From Bolinopsis microptera (lineage: Eukaryota; Ctenophora; Tentaculata; Lobata; Bolinopsidae), in assembly GCF_026151205.1 (NCBI RefSeq), contig NC_087074.1, positions 10,945,226 to 11,009,225 on the forward strand: a DNA stretch of 64,000 nt, given 5' to 3'. This document shows positions 57,901-64,000 of the stretch, piece by piece. The translations under genes were made by a program, and so were the position numbers. The notes beneath the pieces were generated by a model. That model ran no database searches and was not told where the DNA came from. It saw nothing but the letters and a program-made list of their open reading frames with translations. Position 1 is the stretch's first letter. Each line of letters begins with the position of its first letter.

Positions 57901-60900
57901 TCCTCCTCCTATTCATTCCCCCTTCTCAGTCTCACTCCTCCTTCTCAGTCCTCCTCCTCCTCTTCTTCCTGGTTCCTCCTCTTGGGTCCTCCTTCTCCTC
58001 CTCAGTCCTCCTCCTCTTCCTCCTCTTCCTGGGTCCTCCTGATCCTCCTCAGTCTTCTTCCTCCTTCTACTCCTCAGTCCTCTTCCTGCTCAATCCTCCT
58101 CTTCCTCCTAAGTCCTCCCCTCCTCAGTCCTCCTAAGTCCTCCCCTTCTCAGTCCTCCTCCTCATCAGTCCTCTTCACCAGTCCTCCTCCTCAGTCCTCC
58201 TTATCCTCATCCTTTATCTCCTTTCTCCTCCTCATCCTCCTCATACACCTCCTTCTCCTCATCAGTCCTCCTGCTCACTCCTCAGTCCTTCTCCTCCTCC
58301 TCCTCCTCGTCCTTAGTCCTCTTTATCAGTCCTCATCAGTCCTCATCGGTCCTCCTCCTCCCCAGTCCTCCTCATGGGGCCTTTTCCTGGGTCCTCCTCC
58401 TCTTGGGTCCTCCTCCTCTTGAGTCCTTCTTCTCCTCCTACTATTCATTCCTCCTCCTCAGTTCTCCTTCTCAGTCTCACTCCTCCTCAGCCCCCCTCCT
58501 CTCCCTCCTCAGTCCCCCTCCTCAGTCCCCCCTCCTCCTTTTCCTCTCTTTCATCTCTCAATAATTTGTTCAATTTATAATTATTGTTGGTGTTATTGTT
58601 AACATAATTTATTGTTATATACTAAAATGTTTTTAAGCGCATTTGAGTCTGACTCAAAATGTGCTCAAGAATCTTTGTGTTTAACAAAGTTTTACTCTGC
58701 AGTAATAAAACTTTTCATCCCTTTTTATGTTATTAAAAAATGTGTAGACTAGGTATTCTTTGTGCCTAATTGAAGATTAAAAGTTTGAGAAAGGACCATG
58801 GTCATTAACCGGGCTACCCATTTCTGCAGATAGCCTGTTACAAATTGTGGAGAAAATTTAAATCAAAAGTTACAATTTTTGTCCGTTTTTGTCCGTTTTT
58901 GTCCGTTTTTGTCCGTTTGGCAGCTATATTTTCAAAACGGACAAAAATTAACGGACAAAAACGGACAAAAACGGACAAAAAATAACATGATCCCCCCCCC
59001 GTCTTCCTGATCTTCCTCAGTCCTCTTCCTCCTCCCCTCCTCAGTCCTCCTCAGGGACAAAAGGATTTCGCGATTATTTCGGCCAAAAATCGCGGTACCG
59101 CGAAATTTAACAGGCTATACATTAAACTATACATAAAATTTGTCGCGGAGAATGGGAAATTTCGCGATTTCGTACATGCCGCGAAATCCTTTTGTCCCTG
59201 GTCCTCCTCCTACTCCTCCTCCTCGTCCTCAGTCCTCCTCATCAGTCCTCAACAGTCCTCCTCCCCAGTCCTCCTCCTCCTGGGTCCTCCTCCTTGGTCC
59301 TCCTCCTCCTCTTCATCCTCCTCCTCTTCCTCATCAGTCCTCAGTCCTCCTCAGTCCTCCTCCTCATCCTGAGGTCCTCCTCCTCCTCCTCCTCCTGGGT
59401 CTTCCTGATCCTCCCCAGTCCTCTTCCTCCTCCCCTCATCAGTCCTCCTCCTACTCTTCCTCCTCGTCCTCAGTCCTCCTCATCAGTCCTCAACAGTTCT
59501 CCTCCTCCCCAGTCCTCCTCCTGGGGCCTTTTCCTGGGTCCTCTTCCTGGGTCCTCCTCCTCCTGGGTCCTCCTTCTCCTCCTCAGTCCTTCTCCTCCTC
59601 CTCCTCAGTCCTCTTCCTCCTCTTCCTCCTCCTCCTCCCTCTCAGTCATCCTCCTCAGCCATCCTCCTCAGCCATCCTCCTTAGTCCTCCTCCTTCTCAG
59701 TCCTCCTCAGTCCTCCTCCTGAGTCCTCCTCCTCCTCAGTCATCCTCCTCAGTTCTCCTCCTCCTCCTCCTAGGTCCTCCTTCTGGGTCCTCCTCCTCCT
59801 CCTCTTCCTGGGTCTTCCTGATCCTTCTCCTCCCTTTCAGTCATCCTCCTCAGTCATCCTCCTCAGTCATCTTCCTCAGCCATCCTCCTCAGCCATCCTT
59901 CTCAGCCATCCTCCTCAGTACTCGTCAGTACTCTTCAGTACTCTTCAGTCCTCAAAATGTTTGTCCGCTAATGTCCGCCAATGTCCGTCCGAGTCCGCCA
60001 ATGTCCGTCCGAGTCCGCCAATGTCCGTCCGTGTCCGCCAATGTCCCAAAAAACACGTCCGTTGTCTCATAGAATCCAAAAAGGACAGGACATAGGCGGA
60101 CATAGACGGACATGACACCCCCCCCCCCCTTTAAATACTTGGTGACGACTCAGCGATAATGAGCATCTTATTGCAATTCAAAACTTCTATTATTTGTGAA
60201 AGTAGTTAGAATTGTGTTTCACGCCTGGACAAAAGTCATGAGGCAAAAGTTTTGGCCAAATCTCTCTGTTGCACCTGTAGGACTGTAGGAAATCATGTTT
60301 ACACAATTTGCATTTTACACCCATTTGTTTGTACCAAGATTCTATTTAATGAGTTACAAACCTTAGGGCCAAAAAATACACATTTTCAGTCTGATAATGT
60401 CAGTAAATGTTAAGAATAATACTTGTGCCAGGGTTGCTGAACGTGATACAGAAGGAACCGAACGTGAAGTGTAGGATAGCAGGATTAGGAGCTCTATCAT
60501 CTCTCATTGAGTCTGTTAAACACTACTTCGTAGCTGCTGACTCCAGACCTAGTAGGGATCATCTTAAACTGTCGATAGTCACGTTTTAAGCGTGTATTTG
60601 TTATTCATGAACTCACATTTTTATTTTATTATATGCAGGAATATAACATTTTCGAGAAAGATGAAAACTGCCTAGGCAGCAAAGCGACTTTGATAGGGCT
60701 TTTATATCTAACGGTATGATAATATTACTAGATCTATAGTTCCGATGCAATCTGTTAACCTGCATCCTATACAGGTAAAGGCAGAGCGGCCTACACCCCC
60801 TTCTCCCAGAGTCTAGCTACTGACCTGCTAACCCTTCACTCGGAGCTGTTGCTGCAGATACCTGGCTGTGTGCCAGCTGTACTTCCACACTTGTTCCAGT

Positions 60901-62195
60901 GTCTGGCTGTACTTGTCATTCACACGCCCTTCTCGAAACTGAAACCTGGTCTTGTATCGAGTGTGAGTACTTTTATTTTTCTGATGAAATATTTAGAATT
61001 TAATTTAGGATATTTATCATTACTTATCTGAAAAGCATCTTATGAACGTTCAGTTTGCGGTCATTAAATGTTATAATATGTTGCCTACTTAAACTAAATC
61101 ATTACCCCAGATCCTGACTGAATCAATGAAGCACTTATCCAGTGTGGGACACTACAAAGTGGAGGCAGCAGCACTGTCTCTGTTGTGTGCTTGTCTCACT
61201 GTAGAAACTCCACTACCAGGCATGTAGAAGTGGGATGCTTTATTTTAGACACACCGGGTCGAGGGAAGGAACTACTAAGTCAACTTTATAGCATGTAGAT
61301 GACTGACTAAATAGACAATATAATATAATTGTTAAGTCTAACACCCACACTATCTCAGAGGTGGGAAGTTGGCTGGGTGCCAATGAGCAAACAGTAGGAA
61401 TGTGTTTGGAGCACCTCAGAAAGACAACACACCAGCGAGATACTCTCCAGACTCTTTGTCAAATACTCAGATTCTACTTCACCCCCGTCATTCACTGGTC
61501 AGTGTCATCTTGCAGCATTGTTGTTGAGACAGTTAATAATGGAGAACACTGTACACGCGTGTTAAATACAAGACCATATTGTACTATTATATATATATAA
61601 TAGTACATATATATACAAATAATAGTACGTATATATACAAACATCTAATGTGTTGGGACCTCTCTGTTGATATAGTCCTTATCTGCAATATCAGTAGCAT
61701 CTACTTCACCAGGTGGCCCCAGATAACAGATGCAGCTAAACTAACACTAGCCAGCAGTGTGGACACCCTGATACAGAACATGTCCCTGCTTGTGCTGGAA
61801 GAGCTGGGGCGCGCACTATCCGGTGCCCTTGAAGCTGGCACGCTTGAACTTAGCACGCTGAAGGAGCACTGGATCAATATTTTGAGCAGTGCGATTGTGC
61901 CGATACTGCAGAACGAGCACTCTCCAATCATGCCTGGAGCTTGTGATATTCTCTCCACTATCGGTAATTTAACTTTTATTTAGGTATACCTCTGATACAG
62001 ATTATTCAACCCCCTTTTATATTCCCTGTTCTTTTGATTTAAAAAGATACCACTCCCTCAGTACATATTGAACATTTTACCGCGTCCAGGTAACACAGTG
62101 TTTGCTTCATTTGAAGTGCACACGCAGCGTCTCATCATGACCCTACTTTTAGCGCTTACTAACCCTACTGTTCCTGCCACTTCCTCTGCTTGCAG
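51300..62195 (+). CDS. HEATR6: HEAT-repeat protein HEATR6, 15 exons seen, C-terminal part not found
   Basis: Exons: 51300-51422, 51565-51669, 52065-52172, 52681-52805, 52937-53121, 53285-53420, 53608-53743, 53861-54058, 54254-54419, 60432-60551, 60775-60962, 61111-61219, 61359-61497, 61713-61963, 62090-62195. All phases agree; 2195 bases code about 731 residues, compared with about 1180 in human HEATR6. The N-terminal half is helical (ALRCLNNMLNR and similar). A basic linker (KGRGKRKKQ) and a Pro/Gln-rich stretch lead to YSESDTEEGIQNKVTAVKCR and WSAFLPQDPTAG, the DUF4042-like core. Diagnostic matches follow: AAYTPFSQSLA, TPLPEV and ACDILSTIG. The intron after exon 12 needs a GC donor. Intron 9 (6.0 kb) holds the giant repeat block. 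The last exon ends at a GTAATT donor, so the gene continues, probably beyond 64000. Role poorly known in any animal; a scaffold-type helical protein. Confidence 0.88.
54550..54632. repeat. GCGGACATAG decamer tandem
   Basis: Eight or so tandem GGCGGACATA units just inside the left end of the giant block. A related array (TCCGCCAATGTCCG) lies at the right end (59960-60045), as expected for extended subterminal inverted repeats. Confidence 0.8.
56845..58430. repeat. 593-bp segmental tandem duplication in the TCC satellite
   Basis: Segments beginning GGTCCTCCTGATCCTCCTCA recur at about 56845, 57440 and 58033, and TTTTGGGGCCTTTTCCTGGA at 57177 and 57770, i.e. a 593-bp step with more than 95% identity between the last two copies. 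This is a higher-order repeat from unequal exchange. Confidence 0.85.
59052..59200. mobile_element. 149-bp hAT-type MITE nested in the TCC satellite
   Basis: Inverted ends CAGGGACAAAAGGATTTCGC / its complement at 59180-59200, with an exact 8-bp direct duplication GTCCTCCT on both sides. CAGGG termini with 8-bp duplications fit the hAT superfamily. The interior has paired CGCGATT / AATCGCG segments and no ORF. Confidence 0.8.
61220..61358 (+). promoter_or_regulatory. GC-AG intron of HEATR6
   Basis: Intron 12 begins GCATGT after CTACCAG and ends TATCTCAG. Only this GC donor keeps frame and gives TPLPEV across the junction, a string conserved in HEATR6 (THAPLPEV in human from memory of the family). 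The nearby GTAGAA donor would break the frame. Confidence 0.6.
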
Positions 62196-63487
62196 GTAAT
62201 TAGATCGTTAGATTGTTAACTAATAAACCGACTGTGAGAATTTTTAAATTCGTGTTCACTATCTACACTATAAATTTACACTGTATAAGCACTTGCGATA
62301 GCAAAATGGCGAGAATGGAAAACTTAAAAATATAATATGAACTGTGAGAATTATAGCTCTCCAAAGGATAGCTGTGCATATCTCTGAATTAAAAAATCAA
62401 AATAGAGGGCAATGATTGGTATTCTGATGTTTATGGACTTATGATCATCGGACCACGCTTAACTTTATCCGTGTAGTTTATAAGTTCTTTAATTATCATC
62501 TACGTTTGATCTGAGACAAAATATTACAAGTTTCAATATTTAGTAAATCTTAAAAATTCTTTTTATCTTGTTATATAAACATTAAACAGTATCTTCGTCC
62601 CAATCATCTAGTGATGAATAAAATGCTACCCACTATAACTCGTTTTCATAAAATCGTCAGAAACTTCGAGTTAAATCTGATGTTACAATTATGTTAAATT
62701 TAAATCTGTATGCCTCTGTGGAGTCCCTGGAGCGTTGAGACTTGTGGGTTTGTGGTTTGGTTTAGTTGCTGAGCAAGTTCGCTACATAGGTTCATGATTA
62801 GACCTGTGGGGGACTGCGTTAATATCCTGTTACAATAATAAATAATCATTATCAAAATTCAAAATAACAGTTAACGATGAATGACTCACATAAAAACCAA
62901 CATATTGACTGCTCTATAATACATGAGGAATCTGGAAGACCAAAACAAGGAACGTTAATTGAAATGAATACACCACAGTGAAAAAGCCTGCAACATAGGC
63001 CCAGGAACATCCGGATGGAGATCTGGGGGGAACTGTGTCAATGTTTCAAAACGATAAATAATAATAATTATAGTGATTATCAGACCCAACATAACAATTT
63101 ACCATGACTCCCAAAAATTGGCTGCTTAATGATACATTTAAATCGTTGAGTGAACTGTAGAAAAGGATCAAAGCTAACAACGTTAATTGTAATAGTTAAA
63201 CATTAATTTCACTTACCAATAACAGGCTATCCAATAATCAATATAGCTTTGCTTTAAAATTCTTGCTAAATTACCAGGTTATTCTGTTAATTGAATGTGT
63301 AAATCAAAAAGGAGAGCTTAGCCTCATGCTTTCCCTTGATTTACCATCAGTCCTAGTTTGTAATTGTGCTGGTCCCGGGTCCGTCATTTGGTCTAACATA
63401 TTTTACTGATTGTTTGTTTTTGTTGTTGATATGAGCGGGATAAAAATGCTGTATTCCATATTATGTCGTATAGAACTACTATATAAT
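62196..63487. other. intron or intergenic, no exon recognised
   Basis: AT-rich sequence downstream of the last HEATR6 exon seen. No HEATR6-like or sushi-like exon was found on either strand. It may be HEATR6 intron 15, with the minus-strand sushi gene nested, or the two genes may converge beyond the window. Confidence 0.35.
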
Positions 63488-64000
63488 TCAAAAAACATTC
63501 ATACCGCATTCTGTACATTCCGGCTGTGCTGACCACACCCCACCAGGCTGACACGTGACCTCGTATACACCAGTCAGAACGTAGAGGTTCGAACACGTGA
63601 CTCTGACGACTGTGTTCTCTTTTACCGGTCCTCTGGGCGAAACTTGGCCGTGGTCCACTGTGAATTCAATACAAACCGGCTCTGAAATTGTAATACTTAC
63701 ATATATGGTCAATTAGCAAGCTTTTAGATTAGGGTTTAGTATTCAAACTTTCAACTTTTAACAAGGCTTTGAAAGAAGAAAAAACAGAAAAGATTCAACT
63801 TACGCTAAGAAGAAGAAAAACCAGAAATTAGTAAACTTACGCTTGATCTTGTACACGTCGTTGGCCCAGCCTCCGCCTTCCCCATCAGGTCCACAACCAC
63901 CGGACCGTCCGTACTTTTTGTAAGTGTCCTCAGCGTCCTCAGCACTTGCACACCACCCTCCGTTCTGCACTGCAAACACTGTGTATCCGAAGGCCAACGT
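63488..64000 (-). CDS. extracellular protein with a sushi (CCP) domain, 5' part outside window
   Basis: Exon 63841-64000 (continuing right) encodes GYTVFAVQNGGWCASAEDAE, then DTYKKYGRSGGCGPDGEGGGWANDVYKIK, an extracellular module with two Cys seen in some invertebrate secreted proteins. Donor GTAAGT, phase 1. Exon 63505-63681 (acceptor ATTTCAG, phase 1-1 as is usual for CCP modules) encodes one sushi domain: PVCIEFTVDHGQ, VVRVTCSNLY, VTCQPGGVWSAQPEC, with four Cys and the conserved Trp. It either splices on at GTATGA after CTEC or reads through to the TGA at 63488 (…CGMNVF). Probably secreted or a cell-surface adhesion or recognition protein. Family not identified. Confidence 0.7.

Larger units (their letters stand above)
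54496..60134. mobile_element. 5.6-kb TTAA-bounded inverted-repeat block made of TCC/TCCTCAG satellite
   Basis: Left end: TTTAAAGGGGGGGGGTGTCA then CGTCCGTCTATGTCCGC. Right end, inverted: TTTAAA, 11 G, TGTCATGTCCGTCTATGTCCGCC. About 35-bp near-identical inverted ends sit inside TTAA (54496-54499; 60131-60134). Within are GCGGACATAG decamers, four GTCCG-palindrome modules (near 54690, 54850, 55570, 58880), and about 4 kb of TCC-rich satellite punctuated by CAG. The whole block lies in HEATR6 intron 9. The sub-blocks and a nested MITE show stepwise growth. Open frames reading as poly-Ser/Pro/Leu are artefacts. Whether the ends still define a mobile unit is inference. Confidence 0.7.

Noticed and set aside
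54858-60072. Long open frames of Ser/Pro/Leu (up to 389 codons) in the TCC repeats
   Set aside because: All are translations of TCC/TCCTCAG satellite inside the HEATR6 intron; no complexity, no splice support, all frames open because the repeat lacks stops.
60650-60714. Extra HEATR6 exon (EYNIFEKDENCLGSKATLIGL...)
   Set aside because: Has AG/GT borders but including it breaks the phase between 60551 and 60775, which join perfectly without it and match the HEATR6 family.

Overview
This is nuclear DNA of an intron-rich animal. The evidence is GT-AG spliced genes, clear metazoan orthologues (NDUFA6, USP12/46, HEATR6, a DEG/ENaC channel, a sushi-domain protein), animal-type Penelope-like retroelements, and abundant MITEs and minisatellites. 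Two extracellular modules (a Cys-rich 'CPPDYPWVFYSG' module and an 'FAVQNGGWCAS...GGGWAN' module) and the Naiad-type element make me lean towards a marine invertebrate, perhaps a cnidarian or another early-branching animal. The species cannot be fixed from this window. Exons were joined by hand using GT/AG sites and reading-frame phase; the joins inside each listed gene keep frame.

Layout. 97-2050 (-) is a secreted Cys-rich/Pro-rich protein gene cut by the window start, with signal-peptide exon and TATA box. 2594-3234 (+) holds the last two exons of an unidentified gene. 5067-6575 (-) is a 5'-truncated non-LTR retrotransposon. 8242-9673 is a dense CACGTG cluster. 10678-11671 (+) is a secreted double-rhodanese gene with one frame break. 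12804-26264 (+) is an eight-exon, 900-residue FLYWCH-like zinc-finger protein whose introns hold a 52-bp AP-1-motif minisatellite, a second CACGTG cluster, a 14-bp minisatellite, a MITE and an intact Penelope-like element. 27106-28394 is a TIR element. 30723-31644 (+) is NDUFA6 (complex I).

32489-49318 (+) is the deubiquitinase USP12/46. Its first intron contains a whole DEG/ENaC gene on the opposite strand, which in turn has a TTAA-flanked foldback MITE in its own intron. Its second intron contains a tandem pair of Naiad-type Penelope-like elements, flanked by duplications of the exon 3 splice acceptor. Its third intron has a 1.5-kb TIR element and an (ATTTC)n array.

51300-62195 (+) is HEATR6 (15 exons seen, 3' end beyond what I can find). 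Its ninth intron is filled by a 5.6-kb TTAA-flanked, inverted-repeat-ended block made almost wholly of TCC/TCCTCAG repeats. 63488-64000 (-) is the end of a sushi-domain extracellular protein.

The strongest candidates for something undescribed are the TTAA-bounded satellite block (a mobile element carrying a polypyrimidine-CAG array, in effect many 3'-splice-site look-alikes), the AP-1-motif minisatellite, the CACGTG clusters, and the Naiad copy with an in-frame UGA just after its only plausible start codon.
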